Of a stretch of DNA of 54,888 nucleotides, positions 1 through 8,826 are shown one piece after another. Both the position numbers and the translations under genes were made by a program. Numbering within the stretch: the first letter of the stretch is position 1; every line of letters starts with the position of its first letter. The notes beneath the pieces are model-generated. The model searched no databases. It worked only from the letters and a program-made list of their open reading frames with translations, and had not been told where the DNA came from. Source of the stretch: an uncultured Bacteroidales bacterium (GTDB lineage Bacteria > Bacteroidota > Bacteroidia > Bacteroidales > Paludibacteraceae); assembly GCA_902780495.1 (NCBI GenBank), contig CACZFM010000014.1:1-54888 (forward strand), read 5' to 3'.

Positions 1-324
1 AAAGACACCCATCTTACTGCCACTGCTATTGCGCAGCAGATGGCGAAACTGATGGCAGATAGCGATGTACAGAAGAAAAGCGGTATCTTTGCTTATATCT
101 TGGACGGTGACATTCATCATCTGGGCATCCGTGCTTTTGATGCCAACACCCGACGCGAAGTGTATGAGCGTCAGGGCGGCAGATGCGCCATCTGCGGCAA
201 ACCTTTTGACATCGAAATGATGGAAGCCGATCACATCACGCCTTGGGTGGAAGGCGGTCGTACCGTTGCAAGCAACTGCCAGATGCTTTGCCGCGATTGT
301 AATCGGAGAAAAAGCAGCAAATAA
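1..324 (+). CDS. HNH endonuclease domain protein, C-terminal part only
   Basis: The reading frame is open from the first base, so the N-terminus lies outside the window; an internal Met at 40 is not a convincing start. The visible ~107 residues hold a classic HNH nuclease module: a CAIC...CDRC-like zinc pair (CAICGKPF and CRDCNRRK) around the metal-binding core EADHITPW. The stretch KREVYE-like (RREVYERQGG) before the first CxxC is typical of the HNH tail of DUF262/GmrSD-type proteins of Bacteroidetes, which act in restriction or phage defence. The HNH fold is seen directly; the DUF262 assignment is inference because the N-terminal domain is not visible. The gene is followed by a 365-base gap with repeats, not by a co-transcribed partner. 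Confidence 0.75.
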   Translation, partial: KDTHLTATAIAQQMAKLMADSDVQKKSGIFAYILDGDIHHLGIRAFDANTRREVYERQGGRCAICGKPFDIEMMEADHITPWVEGGRTVASNCQMLCRDCNRRKSSK

Positions 325-345
325 ATATTGCCTCTGTTTGTCTGC

Positions 346-405
346 TATTTTGAGGCTACCTGCCTTACCACTCCGTTACCACTCTTTACTGTCACAGATG
401 TATTT
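346..405 (+). repeat. Dispersed intergenic repeat, copy 1
   Basis: About 52 of 60 bases match 13481-13540 without any gap. The most conserved part is a 22-base run made of two 11-base units, TTACCACTCCG and TTACCACTCTT (365-386), followed by a shared GTCACAG. It lies just after the HNH gene and is not inside a believable gene; the 73-codon frame over it has no family resemblance. Both copies sit in gene 3' flanks. Confidence 0.75.
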
Positions 406-429
406 GTGGGGTATTGGTGTTTGATAATC

Positions 430-476
430 ATTGCATTACAAAGAAAATGCAATAAAAATGCAAAAAAGTTGCATTT
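430..476. other. Two adjacent inverted repeats sharing a TGCATT core
   Basis: Within the 325-689 gene-free stretch, ATTGCATT (430-437) is mirrored by AATGCAAT (446-453) with an 8-base spacer, and AAATGCAA (456-463) by TTGCATTT (469-476) with a 5-base loop. Another TGCATT follows at 479-484. The second arm pair could form an AU-rich hairpin and end the HNH transcript; alternatively the repeated core is a binding site. Further on (538-561) the gap holds a 7-base period TTAAACC/TTAAACT run. Confidence 0.45.
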
Positions 477-584
477 CATGCATTATATATGGAGGGGTAT
501 ATGTAAAACATACCCTAATTTCGCCTTCTTTTGTGTCCTTAAACCTTAAACTTTAAACTTTCAATCAAAAATATCTGATTTTTC

Positions 585-615
585 TTGCACATATCAACAA
601 AAAGCAGTACCTTTG
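585..615 (+). promoter_or_regulatory. Bacteroidetes-type promoter for the 690-2810 operon
   Basis: TTG at 585-587 and TACCTTTG at 608-615 are 20 bases apart, matching the -33/-7 arrangement used by the Bacteroidetes primary sigma factor. The sequence before the -7 box is A-rich and ends GCAG, as in three other promoters here. Transcription should begin near 622, which excludes an earlier start codon at 585 for the next gene. Confidence 0.8.
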
Positions 616-689
616 CAGCCGAAACTACTACGGAGGATGCCGAAAAGCCGATAAAAGTGAGTAGGCAAACACAAAAAAATCATTCTTTT

Positions 690-1484
690 ATGAGAAAAAC
701 AATTTTACTTTTGGCCGCACTAATGACCGTTAGTGTTGCTTTCGCTGATCTTTCTACCGGTGAGCCTCATTCTGCTGTTGTTCCCCGCACAGGTAACCGC
801 CCACAACAAGGCGATTTCGGTATGTATCTCGGTGCTTCCGTGACGCAAGTGATTGATATTGTGAAGTTGAACAAGAACGACAAGTTTGGTAAGAACGCTT
901 TCTGGGCACTTCCTGCTATCAACCTGAAATACTATGCAAGAGACAATTGGGAGATTCGTTTGGGATTCCAATTTGCTGCCAAAGGTGAATCGGACATTGT
1001 AAAATTGGAAGAGTACACCTACAGCCGCAATCAGGAAATCAACTACACACGTTTCTATCCCGGATTTGCGTATCACTTCAACACGAAGAACATCCTTGAC
1101 GTATATATTGGTGCCAAAATGCCTATTGGTTTCAACTTGGAAAACACCAAAACTGTTACCGGTAAAGAAAGTTGGACCAAGAATCAGAACAACAAATTCG
1201 TAATCGGTGGTGGTGTATTCCTTGGTTTGCAAGTGTTCATCGCTGACCTTCCGTTCGCTATTGGTATTGAGACTGGTTATTCGGGCGTAGCGAGCATCGG
1301 TACCGGCGATCGCACCGTGGAGAAGACCAAGGGTAATGATGCTCAATACACCGTCAATATAAGCGGTGCAGGTGAGGGTGGTAAGGACTTGAGCCTTGGC
1401 ACCGACAAGGGACCCAACGCTCATTTAGATGGTGTATGGGGCGCAGATGCTGCTTTGACGTTCACCTACTATTTCCGCAAGTAA
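690..1484 (+). CDS. Outer-membrane beta-barrel protein
   Basis: 264 residues. The start at 690 is chosen because it follows the predicted transcription start (~622) and opens a normal signal peptide (MRKTILLLAALMTVSVAFA, cleavage near residue 19); an upstream in-frame ATG at 585 overlaps the promoter. After a linker, the protein alternates short strands rich in aromatic residues and Gly (GMYLGASVTQ, IRLGFQFAAKG, LDVYIGAKMPIGF, FVIGGGVFLGLQVF) and ends with a C-terminal aromatic strand, FTYYFRK, as in integral outer-membrane barrels of OmpA/opacity size. No enzymatic motif is seen. First gene of a three-gene operon with two lipoproteins. Function unknown. Confidence 0.8.
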   Translation: MRKTILLLAALMTVSVAFADLSTGEPHSAVVPRTGNRPQQGDFGMYLGASVTQVIDIVKLNKNDKFGKNAFWALPAINLKYYARDNWEIRLGFQFAAKGESDIVKLEEYTYSRNQEINYTRFYPGFAYHFNTKNILDVYIGAKMPIGFNLENTKTVTGKESWTKNQNNKFVIGGGVFLGLQVFIADLPFAIGIETGYSGVASIGTGDRTVEKTKGNDAQYTVNISGAGEGGKDLSLGTDKGPNAHLDGVWGADAALTFTYYFRK

Positions 1485-1508
1485 TAAAACGCCTAAACGA
1501 ACGAGATT

Positions 1509-1958
1509 ATGAAACGTATATTATTACCTATCCTGCTCTTTGTGGCAGTGTTGGGCACGTCATGCGTCAGCCAACACGGTGTGGACAAGAACTACGCTGC
1601 GTTCCGTCCTGACGTAGTGCGCCTAAATATGACGATGGATGATTATCAGTATCTTGGCGATGTGACCATAGAAGCGGAATACAAGACCTATCTGGGTATA
1701 TTCCGTCAGATACTGACCATCAACGGAGAGCCTTACACCACTCGCACCTACCGCAAAACGCAAATCGCGTTCAATAGACCGGTACGTCTGGGTGTGTTGG
1801 AGAAAGCCCTCTACAAAGTGGTGGATACCTATCCTGAAGCCAATTATCTGCTTCCCACATCCTCAACCGATGTGGTGGAACACATGACTGCCGGACGCAT
1901 CCACAAATGCCGTATGACCGTCAAGGTATATGCCGTCAAAAACGGTTTGAAACACTAA
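1509..1958 (+). CDS. Hypothetical lipoprotein
   Basis: 149 residues beginning MKRILLPILLFVAVLGTSC, a lipoprotein signal peptide with the lipobox Cys at residue 19. The mature part contains YLGDVTIEAEYKTYLGIF and a C-terminal basic/hydrophobic beta stretch (CRMTVKVYAVKNG); I recognise it only as a Bacteroidales-style small lipoprotein of unknown role. It lies 24 bases after the beta-barrel gene and 6 bases before the next lipoprotein, so the three are probably one transcript and may act together at the outer membrane. Confidence 0.75.
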   Translation: MKRILLPILLFVAVLGTSCVSQHGVDKNYAAFRPDVVRLNMTMDDYQYLGDVTIEAEYKTYLGIFRQILTINGEPYTTRTYRKTQIAFNRPVRLGVLEKALYKVVDTYPEANYLLPTSSTDVVEHMTAGRIHKCRMTVKVYAVKNGLKH

Positions 1959-1964
1959 TAGTAC

Positions 1965-2810
1965 ATGAAAAAAGCCCTTCTCATCCTGACTTCAATGTTG
2001 CTTCTGCTCTCTTGCGAGAATCATAAGCAATCGGAGTTAGTGACGCTGATGGATATTACGAATGTAGACTGGCGCACCTGGCATACCCAATATATGGAGT
2101 CAGGTACCAGTCTGCAACTGAATGTATATTCCGAATCGCAGTCATCGTCGGTGCAGCGTATTATTATCGAATCGAATGATGTGGAGTACAGGTCGAAAAT
2201 ACTGTTGGACAGTACGCTGGCAGTACCGGGAAGAAAGGTGAGTGTGGACTATTATTACACCCTTCCGATTTACTCCGAGAAAACAGAAGTGACCTTGAAA
2301 GCCACATCATATGATATGGTAGGACGCTCGATGGCTTATTCCCTTGTGTTGTACGTGAAAGCCGGTTCGCAAGCTTTGCGCAGTATTGACAATGTGACGC
2401 TTTACTCGGCTGCATCGGAAGGCAAATCGGCCTTCTCGCTTAAGACATTGCAACCGGAATATATCGGGACAGATTCTACGGCGGTGGCATTTTATGACCT
2501 GCTTTCGGAAGCAAGCAAACAAGCGGAGACGTTGTCAAAGATGTGGCAATCGAAGTCCGGAATATTGTTTGCACGTGCCGAGAATTTCAATTTCTCCGAA
2601 GCGGATGTGCAAAGCATCGAAAGCATTTGGCCCTATCTGCAGAAAAGTGCGACTATCAAGGAGCTGAAAGCAGATGATGTACTGCTATTTGGAAACACGG
2701 AGCATTCTCTCGGTGTTATCAAGATATTGTACATCGCCGATGAACCCGGAACGCTTAACGATCGTTACCTCTTCTCTATGAAGGTCAATCAAAACTATTT
2801 GGACAAGTAA
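1965..2810 (+). CDS. Hypothetical lipoprotein
   Basis: 281 residues. The N-terminus MKKALLILTSMLLLLSC is a lipoprotein signal with Cys at 17. The mature domain looks beta-rich (alternating hydrophobic strands such as VQRIIIESNDVEY and MAYSLVLYVKAG, residues ~65-135) and may be an Ig-like or jelly-roll fold, but no family is recognised. Last gene of the 690-2810 operon. Its last codons and stop lie within one arm of the convergent terminator at 2795-2835. Confidence 0.75.
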   Translation: MKKALLILTSMLLLLSCENHKQSELVTLMDITNVDWRTWHTQYMESGTSLQLNVYSESQSSSVQRIIIESNDVEYRSKILLDSTLAVPGRKVSVDYYYTLPIYSEKTEVTLKATSYDMVGRSMAYSLVLYVKAGSQALRSIDNVTLYSAASEGKSAFSLKTLQPEYIGTDSTAVAFYDLLSEASKQAETLSKMWQSKSGILFARAENFNFSEADVQSIESIWPYLQKSATIKELKADDVLLFGNTEHSLGVIKILYIADEPGTLNDRYLFSMKVNQNYLDK

Positions 2811-2835
2811 AACAATTCAAAACCTGTCCAAATAG
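2795..2835. terminator. Bidirectional terminator between convergent genes
   Basis: A perfect 11-base inverted repeat: CTATTTGGACA at 2795-2805 and TGTCCAAATAG at 2825-2835, with a 19-base loop. The left arm codes for the last residues of the plus-strand lipoprotein and the loop contains its stop codon. It sits between converging operons (stop at 2810 on plus, proA stop at 2850 on minus), so it could serve both. Confidence 0.6.
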
Positions 2836-2849
2836 GTTATTATCAATGA

Positions 2850-4028
2850 TTACGGGCGCAGTTGTCCGTCTCCTTCGATAATCCATTTATAGGTGGTGAT
2901 TTCCTCCAACGCCATAGGACCACGCGGCCCCAGTTTTTGTGTGGAAATTCCTATTTCTGCCCCCAAGCCGAATTGTGCGCCATCGGTGAACGATGTCGGT
3001 ACATTCCAATACACACAGGCTGCATCTACTTCCTGTTGGAAACGTTTGGCGGCTTTCGGATTTTCGGTAATGATACACTCGGAGTGCCCACTGCTGTATT
3101 GTTGGATATGCTCAATAGCCTCATCAATCGACTCCACCACTTTGACAGACAAGTCATACGACATCCATTCGCGCCCGAAATCCTCGTTGAAATGGACCGT
3201 TACCTTGTCTCGCATAGGAGCAAGCAACTGCTCAAGATCTTTTTCTCGGTCTTTATGCACTAACAGGCAATCAAGAGCATTGCAAACACTCACACGGCGC
3301 ATCTTGGCATTGGCGATAATGGCCTTTCCTTTCTCCAGATCGCCATCTTTGTCAAAATAGGTATGTACAACCCCTGCACCCGTTTCTATGACGGGAATAC
3401 GGGCATTGTCACGGACAAAATCAATCAGTCTTCTGCCGCCACGGGGAATGCACAAATCAATTTCTCCCACGGCGTTCAGTATCTGTTGGGTGGCTTCATG
3501 GGTGGCCGGCATCAACGTGATAGCACCTTTATCCACTCGTGACTCCTTCAACACCTTTTGGATGATTTCCACAGCACACTTGTTGCTTTCTTCGGCATCC
3601 TTACCTCCTTTTAGCACACATGCATTTCCACTGCGGAAACACAAGGAGAAAACATCGTACGTTACATTGGGACGTGCCTCATAAATAATACCTATCACTC
3701 CGAAGGGCACACTCACACGGTGCAGTTTAATTCCATTGGGCAACTTGCGTGCAGAAGTAATCCTGCCGAGCGGAGATGGCAAATCGGCTACATGTTCCAT
3801 GTCTGCAGCAATATCCAACAAACGCTGATGGGTCAGTTGCAAACGGTCGTACAAGGGATTGTTCTTATCCATACGTGCCAAATCCTTACGGTTGGCCAAT
3901 AGAATATCTCCCTCGTTTTCAACGATACTTTTCGCCACTCTACGCAGTACCTCGCTGCGTTTGGAATCGCTCATTTTCGCCAGATTACGGGATGCAATCT
4001 TGGCGGCACTAAATAAGGTGGTTCTCAT
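2850..4028 (-). CDS. proA: Glutamate-5-semialdehyde dehydrogenase (gamma-glutamyl phosphate reductase)
   Basis: 392 residues, slightly shorter than the ~415 of E. coli ProA. It reduces gamma-glutamyl phosphate to glutamate semialdehyde with NADPH, the second step of proline synthesis. The aldehyde dehydrogenase fold is seen in GIIYEARPNVT (~113-123) and SGNACVLKGGKDA (~133-145); the catalytic Cys is in RRVSVCNALD (Cys ~249); the C-terminal GPRGPMALEEITTYKW motif is typical of ProA. The start ATG shares one base with the proB stop (TAATG), implying translational coupling. Third gene of proC-proB-proA. Confidence 0.97.
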   Translation of the reverse strand: MRTTLFSAAKIASRNLAKMSDSKRSEVLRRVAKSIVENEGDILLANRKDLARMDKNNPLYDRLQLTHQRLLDIAADMEHVADLPSPLGRITSARKLPNGIKLHRVSVPFGVIGIIYEARPNVTYDVFSLCFRSGNACVLKGGKDAEESNKCAVEIIQKVLKESRVDKGAITLMPATHEATQQILNAVGEIDLCIPRGGRRLIDFVRDNARIPVIETGAGVVHTYFDKDGDLEKGKAIIANAKMRRVSVCNALDCLLVHKDREKDLEQLLAPMRDKVTVHFNEDFGREWMSYDLSVKVVESIDEAIEHIQQYSSGHSECIITENPKAAKRFQQEVDAACVYWNVPTSFTDGAQFGLGAEIGISTQKLGPRGPMALEEITTYKWIIEGDGQLRP

Positions 4029-4795
4029 TACTTGATAACAAATTCTGTGTAGAGCGCATCTTTACGCTCGGATAGTATATCTTTCAGTATATTTTCACGC
4101 TTTCCGTTGGCAATAATCACACGGATGCCACTCTCGGCTACTACACAAGCCGTATGGTATTTCGATTCCATACCGCCACGTCCCATGCTGCTCTTCTTCG
4201 TTTGGATGTATTGTGATAGATTGTCTTCGGGAAGTACACGGCGTATAAGTCGGGATTCGGGATTTTTGGGATCCCCCGTATAGATCCCATCTATATTGCT
4301 CAAGAGTACCAGGCTCTCAGCACCTATCATCTGCGCTACAAGTCCGGAAAGTTCATCGTTATCGGTAAACATCAGCTCTGTCACACAAACCGTGTCGTTT
4401 TCATTCACCACAGGAATAACACCATTTTCCAACATCACTTCCATACAGGCAGACATATTCTGGTATTGTTCACCCACTTCGAAATTCTCTTTCATCGCCA
4501 ACACCTGCCCTATACGGAGATCATATTCGCGGAAGAATTGGTAATATAGATTGATGAGTTTTACTTGTCCTATGGCGCTATACAACTGGCGTTGCTCAAC
4601 GGAATCCAACTCATTGTTTACAGTCATTAGACTTCGTCCGCATGCCACGGCACCACTGGTCACAAGAATAACCTGATACCCATGCTGACGAAGCCATGCT
4701 ATCTGATCCACCAAGGCGGACATTCTGGTTACATCCAGTTTACCGCTATCGGTCGTCAGTACATTGGATCCTACTTTAATAACTATCCTTTTCAT
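4028..4795 (-). CDS. proB: Glutamate 5-kinase, short form without PUA domain
   Basis: 255 residues of amino-acid kinase fold: IVIKVGSNVLT at the N-terminus (phosphate binding), ILVTSGAVACG, VVNENDTV (glutamate site) and the nucleotide segment MGRGGMESK. It makes gamma-glutamyl phosphate from glutamate and ATP. E. coli ProB is ~367 residues with a C-terminal PUA domain; that domain is absent here and the next gene starts immediately, so this is a natural short form. Proline feedback residues cannot be judged by eye. Lies 34 bases after proC. Confidence 0.96.
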   Translation of the reverse strand: MKRIVIKVGSNVLTTDSGKLDVTRMSALVDQIAWLRQHGYQVILVTSGAVACGRSLMTVNNELDSVEQRQLYSAIGQVKLINLYYQFFREYDLRIGQVLAMKENFEVGEQYQNMSACMEVMLENGVIPVVNENDTVCVTELMFTDNDELSGLVAQMIGAESLVLLSNIDGIYTGDPKNPESRLIRRVLPEDNLSQYIQTKKSSMGRGGMESKYHTACVVAESGIRVIIANGKRENILKDILSERKDALYTEFVIK

Positions 4796-4829
4796 CGGAA
4801 TAATTCTACACTGATGTTATATATATTCG

Positions 4830-5609
4830 CTATTTCAACCCCGCGCGCAAACACCGGATGACAGCGGCATTAAACCCTGCCATATCCAGTTCGTTTAGTC
4901 CTTTGATGGTCACACCGCCGGGGGTGGTTACTTTGTCTATTGCCATTTCCGGATGCAGGCCGGATTGCCGCAAGAGCGTTACAGCACCCAGCATGGTTTG
5001 TTCGGCTATGTTCTGTGCGTCTTGTGGATAGAAGCCCATCTCTACTCCTCCTTCCATCATAGCGCGCACCATACGCATAACGTACGCTATTCCACAACTT
5101 GCCATCATCATTCCTGCGGCAACTTGCTGTTCGGAAACCAACATGGTTTCTCCGCATAAGGCGTATAACGCAAGAACCTTCTGCGTGTTTTCTTCCGATG
5201 AATACAGGGATTTCGCAATAAAACTCATGCTCACGCCATATTCTGCACCGATATTGGGAATGACATAAAAATACTGTCCGGATTTACCAAAATCGGTTTC
5301 CAGTTTTTCGGTGGTATAGTTGGCGGCATCGGATATGATAATCTGCCTTTCTACATCTACATCGTCGCGAATCTCTGCGATAACGTCTGGCATTAACCAC
5401 GGCTTAACCACCAGCACAATGATTTCTGCTCCACGGATCGCCTCTCGGTTCTCGGTTGTAACTTTTACTTCGGGACATTCTTCGCGAAGCTTACGTAACA
5501 ACGGCTCATTTCTATCTGCTACAGTCAGCGAAACTTGCTTGCTTTTGCTCCAGCCGCGGGCAAGTGCTCCACCCATATTTCCGGCTCCTATTAGCGCAAC
5601 ATTTATCAT
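4830..5609 (-). CDS. proC: Pyrroline-5-carboxylate reductase
   Basis: 259 residues. The dinucleotide-binding motif is at the N-terminus (INVALIGAGNMGGALA), followed by the adenine-ribose region (LTVADRN) and the C-terminal substrate/dimer segment TTPGGVTIKGLNELD. It catalyses the last step of proline synthesis. The start at 5609 is chosen over an in-frame ATG at 5651 because the promoter's -7 box (5629-5636) lies between them and because ProC proteins begin right at the Rossmann strand. The leader is then only about 13 bases. First gene of proCBA. Confidence 0.95.
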   Translation of the reverse strand: MINVALIGAGNMGGALARGWSKSKQVSLTVADRNEPLLRKLREECPEVKVTTENREAIRGAEIIVLVVKPWLMPDVIAEIRDDVDVERQIIISDAANYTTEKLETDFGKSGQYFYVIPNIGAEYGVSMSFIAKSLYSSEENTQKVLALYALCGETMLVSEQQVAAGMMMASCGIAYVMRMVRAMMEGGVEMGFYPQDAQNIAEQTMLGAVTLLRQSGLHPEMAIDKVTTPGGVTIKGLNELDMAGFNAAVIRCLRAGLK

Positions 5610-5628
5610 AATAAATCGAATTAGGCTG

Positions 5629-5659
5629 CAAAAGTACTGCTTTTTTTCCATTTATGCAA
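5629..5659 (-). promoter_or_regulatory. Promoter of the proCBA operon
   Basis: On the minus strand TTG (5657-5659) and TACTTTTG (5629-5636) are separated by 20 bases. The spacer is A-rich and ends GCAG, as in other promoters here. It points away from the cca promoter, whose -33 element begins only 29 bases away. Confidence 0.78.
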
Positions 5660-5687
5660 ATAAAAATGGCCTGATATGCTTTTTTAT

Positions 5688-5718
5688 TTGGAGAATTCAA
5701 AAAAAAAAAGTACCTTTG
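5688..5718 (+). promoter_or_regulatory. Promoter of the cca-cysS-yraN-mnmG run
   Basis: TTG at 5688-5690, a 20-base spacer with an eleven-base A tract, then TACCTTTG at 5711-5718. The start site would be near 5724, leaving a leader of about 43 bases before the ATG at 5767. Confidence 0.8.
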
Positions 5719-5766
5719 CCGCTTATTTGGGGAAATGCCCCCTTAAAAAAGAGCAAAATATAATAT

Positions 5767-7275
5767 ATGGAGAAACATCTATCTATATATGATGGGAGAT
5801 CATTTGCAGAGGATGCAAGACTGAACACACCCATCTTGCGACTTGTTGGTCAAGAGGCTGACAAATTGGGATTGGAGTGTTATGTCATCGGCGGATGGGT
5901 GCGAGACCTCATTCTCCATAGAGAAAGTAAAGATATTGATATTGTGGCCGTTGGAAGCCATCCTGCAGATGAACCGCATGGAGAAGTGAAAATAGGAATC
6001 CAACTGGCAGAAGCCGTTGCCCGACAATTGGGACATGGGGCGCACCTCAGCGTGTTCAAGAACTTCGGAACAGCCCAAGTGAAGAAACATGACCTGGAGT
6101 TGGAATTTGTCGGGGCACGCAAAGAGAGTTATCAACGAGACAGTCGCAACCCCATTGTGGAAGATGGTACTTTGGAGGAGGATCAGCAACGCAGAGATTT
6201 CACCATCAATGCAATGGCTATATGTTTGAATGCCAACCGATTCGGAGAATTGTTAGACCCGTTTGACGGACAATATGATTTGGAACAATGCACCATCCGA
6301 ACGCCATTAGACCCGGATATAACATTTTCCGACGACCCTCTCCGTATGCTACGGGCCATTCGCTTTGCAACACAATTAGGGTTTTATCTGGACCACGAGA
6401 CGTTTGATGCTATTGCCCGCAACAAAGGTCGTATAGAGATTATCACAAAAGAACGCATTGTTGATGAACTGAACAAAATCATGCTAAGTCGACGTCCTTC
6501 CGTAGGATGGTTGCTGTTGGATAAAACCGGCCTCCTCTCGCTTATTTTTCCGGAGTTAGAGGCTTTGAAGGGAGTAGAAACAAAAGAAGGAAAAGGACAC
6601 AAGGATGTTTTTCTGCACACCCTGCAGGTTTTGGACAATCTATCTATTACATCAGACAACCTTTGGCTGCGCTGGGCGGCATTGCTGCACGATATCGGGA
6701 AACCTCGGTCAAAAGCATGGGATGCGCAAAACGGATGGACATTCCGCAATCATAATTATCTCGGCGCAAAGATGATACCCAAAATCTTCCGCAAGATGAA
6801 GATGCCACAAAATGAAAAAATGGACTATATCATCAAATTGGTGGATCTGCACATGCGCCCTATCAATTTAATAGAAGATACAGTAACCGATTCTGCAGTA
6901 AGACGACTTCTTTTTGAAGCCGGCGATGATATTGAGGATCTTATGCTACTCTGTGATGCAGACATCACTTCGCGCAATGCAGAGAAAGTGGAACGATTTC
7001 ATCGGAACTACAAACTAGTGCGTCAAAAAATGGTGGAATTGGAAGAACGAGATCGTATTCGTAATTTCCAACCTCCGGTAAAAGGAGAGGAGATAATGCA
7101 AATTCTACATTTAGAGCCCTGTAGAGAAGTCGGATTGTTGAAGAGTGCCATAAAAGATGCTATCTTGGACGGAGTTATTCCCAATGAATATGAACCGGCC
7201 AAGGCATTCATGTTGCAGAAAGCCGGTGAGATGGGTCTCCTTGCAGAAACAAAACAAATAAACATCCATTCGTAA
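5767..7275 (+). CDS. cca: CCA tRNA nucleotidyltransferase with HD domain
   Basis: 502 residues. Class II nucleotidyltransferase head: GGWVRD (42-47) and the metal-binding DID pair (Asp56, Asp58), then the RRDFTINAM flexible-loop motif (~142-150) and the neck helix with DPLRMLRAIRF (~190-200). The C-terminal half contains an HD phosphohydrolase signature, LLHDIGKP (His308-Asp309). It adds or repairs the 3' CCA of tRNAs; a poly(A) polymerase of the same family cannot be separated by eye, but the sole copy in a tRNA-related cluster (next is cysS, then mnmG) favours CCA addition. The HD domain suggests a 2',3'-phosphate processing activity. Confidence 0.93.
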   Translation: MEKHLSIYDGRSFAEDARLNTPILRLVGQEADKLGLECYVIGGWVRDLILHRESKDIDIVAVGSHPADEPHGEVKIGIQLAEAVARQLGHGAHLSVFKNFGTAQVKKHDLELEFVGARKESYQRDSRNPIVEDGTLEEDQQRRDFTINAMAICLNANRFGELLDPFDGQYDLEQCTIRTPLDPDITFSDDPLRMLRAIRFATQLGFYLDHETFDAIARNKGRIEIITKERIVDELNKIMLSRRPSVGWLLLDKTGLLSLIFPELEALKGVETKEGKGHKDVFLHTLQVLDNLSITSDNLWLRWAALLHDIGKPRSKAWDAQNGWTFRNHNYLGAKMIPKIFRKMKMPQNEKMDYIIKLVDLHMRPINLIEDTVTDSAVRRLLFEAGDDIEDLMLLCDADITSRNAEKVERFHRNYKLVRQKMVELEERDRIRNFQPPVKGEEIMQILHLEPCREVGLLKSAIKDAILDGVIPNEYEPAKAFMLQKAGEMGLLAETKQINIHS

Positions 7276-7315
7276 AAACAACCACACTATAATATAGAAA
7301 CAAAAAAACATCAAT

Positions 7316-8782
7316 ATGTTACAGATTTACAACACCTTATCAAGACAGAAAGAGTATTTCCGCCCTATTCACAAAGGGCACGTAGGAATGTATGTGTGCG
7401 GACCAACTGTTTATGGGGATGCCCATTTGGGACATGCCCGTCCTGCCATTACATTTGACCTGCTTTTTCGCTATTTGCAATTCCTCGGATATAAAGTACG
7501 CTATGTACGCAACATCACAGATGTGGGGCATCTGGAGCACGATGCGGATGAAGGAGAAGACAAGATTGAAAAGAAAGCCCGCTTGGAACAATTGGAGCCA
7601 ATGGAAGTGGTACAATATTACACCAACCGCTATCACCGCGACATGGAAGCACTAAATGTACTTCCCCCATCCATCGAACCTCACGCAAGCGGACATATCA
7701 TTGAGCAAATTGCTTTTGTACAGAAAATTCTGGACAGAGGTTATGCTTATGTCAGCAACGGCAGTGTTTATATGGATGTGGAAAAATACGCCAAAGACTA
7801 CCACTATGGGAAACTCAGTGGACGGAATTTACAGGATATTGTTACCGAAACACGCGAATTGGACGGACAGGCAGAGAAAAAGCACAGTTATGATTTTGCT
7901 TTATGGAAAAAGGCTTCGCCGGAACATATTATGCATTGGCCGAGTCCGTGGTCAGAAGGTTTCCCCGGATGGCACATGGAGTGTTCAACAATGGGTACCA
8001 AATACCTCGGAGAAGAATTTGATATCCATGGAGGTGGCATGGACTTGATGTTTCCGCACCACGAAGCAGAAATTGCCCAATCCTGCGCAGCGTTAGGGCA
8101 CGATAGCGTGCATTACTGGATGCACAACAACATGATTACCATTGCTGGTAAGAAGATGGGAAAATCATACAATAATTTCATTACGCTTGAACAATTCTTC
8201 AATGGGGAGCATGAACTGTTGACAAAACCGTTCTCCCCAATGACCATCCGTTTCTTCATCCTGATGGCTCACTATCGTTCAACCGTTGACTTCTCTTCCG
8301 AAGCACTGGAAGCTGCAGAAAAGGGATTGGGACGTTTGCAAGAAACATATACCCGCCTTATGAAACTGCAGGCCTCAAAGGATTCTTCTGTTGAAATCGG
8401 TAATTTGCGGGAATTATGTACAGAGGCAATGGATGATGATTTGAATAGCCCGATCGTCATCTCCCATCTTTTTGATTCCGCACGTGCCATCAATACGGTA
8501 TACGATGGAAATGGCACCATTTCATCGGAAGATTTAGAGGAATTAAGAAGCGTATGGAAGACTTTCGCCATTGATATTTTAGGGTTACGTTTAGAGGATA
8601 GTGATTCATCCGGTAATAGCAATCAAAATGCCTACAAGGGTGCTGTTGACCTTCTTTTGGAAATGCGTCTAAAGGCTAAACAGGCGAAAGATTGGACGAC
8701 CAGTGACTATATTCGTAATCAAATGACAGCCTTGGGTTTCAATATCAAAGATACAAAAGACAGTTTTGAATGGACCTTGTGA
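7316..8782 (+). CDS. cysS: Cysteine-tRNA ligase
   Basis: 488 residues, a normal length. Class I signature motifs are HLGH (37-40, within [14 protein letters not shown]) and KMGKS (280-284). Zinc ligands are present: the Cys before GPTVY (28), the Cys in GWHMECS (~223) and the HHE at ~248-250. The substrate loop [14 protein letters not shown] is intact. It charges tRNA-Cys in the cytoplasm. Separated from cca by 40 bases with no promoter seen, so probably the same transcript. Confidence 0.97.
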   Translation: MLQIYNTLSRQKEYFRPIHKGHVGMYVCGPTVYGDAHLGHARPAITFDLLFRYLQFLGYKVRYVRNITDVGHLEHDADEGEDKIEKKARLEQLEPMEVVQYYTNRYHRDMEALNVLPPSIEPHASGHIIEQIAFVQKILDRGYAYVSNGSVYMDVEKYAKDYHYGKLSGRNLQDIVTETRELDGQAEKKHSYDFALWKKASPEHIMHWPSPWSEGFPGWHMECSTMGTKYLGEEFDIHGGGMDLMFPHHEAEIAQSCAALGHDSVHYWMHNNMITIAGKKMGKSYNNFITLEQFFNGEHELLTKPFSPMTIRFFILMAHYRSTVDFSSEALEAAEKGLGRLQETYTRLMKLQASKDSSVEIGNLRELCTEAMDDDLNSPIVISHLFDSARAINTVYDGNGTISSEDLEELRSVWKTFAIDILGLRLEDSDSSGNSNQNAYKGAVDLLLEMRLKAKQAKDWTTSDYIRNQMTALGFNIKDTKDSFEWTL

Positions 8783-8826
8783 GTTGACACCAAATATTCT
8801 TGAATTCATCGAAAGAATACGCATAG

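Noticed and set aside
328..549. 73-codon frame after the HNH gene
   Set aside because: It runs through the dispersed repeat and inverted repeats, and its composition is not protein-like.
720..1424. 234-codon open frame antisense to the beta-barrel gene
   Set aside because: The sense frame has promoter, signal peptide and barrel strands; the antisense product has no family features.
3510..3545. DnaA box (TTATCCACT) as sign of an origin
   Set aside because: Single imperfect copy inside proA with no neighbours; no origin can be claimed in this window.
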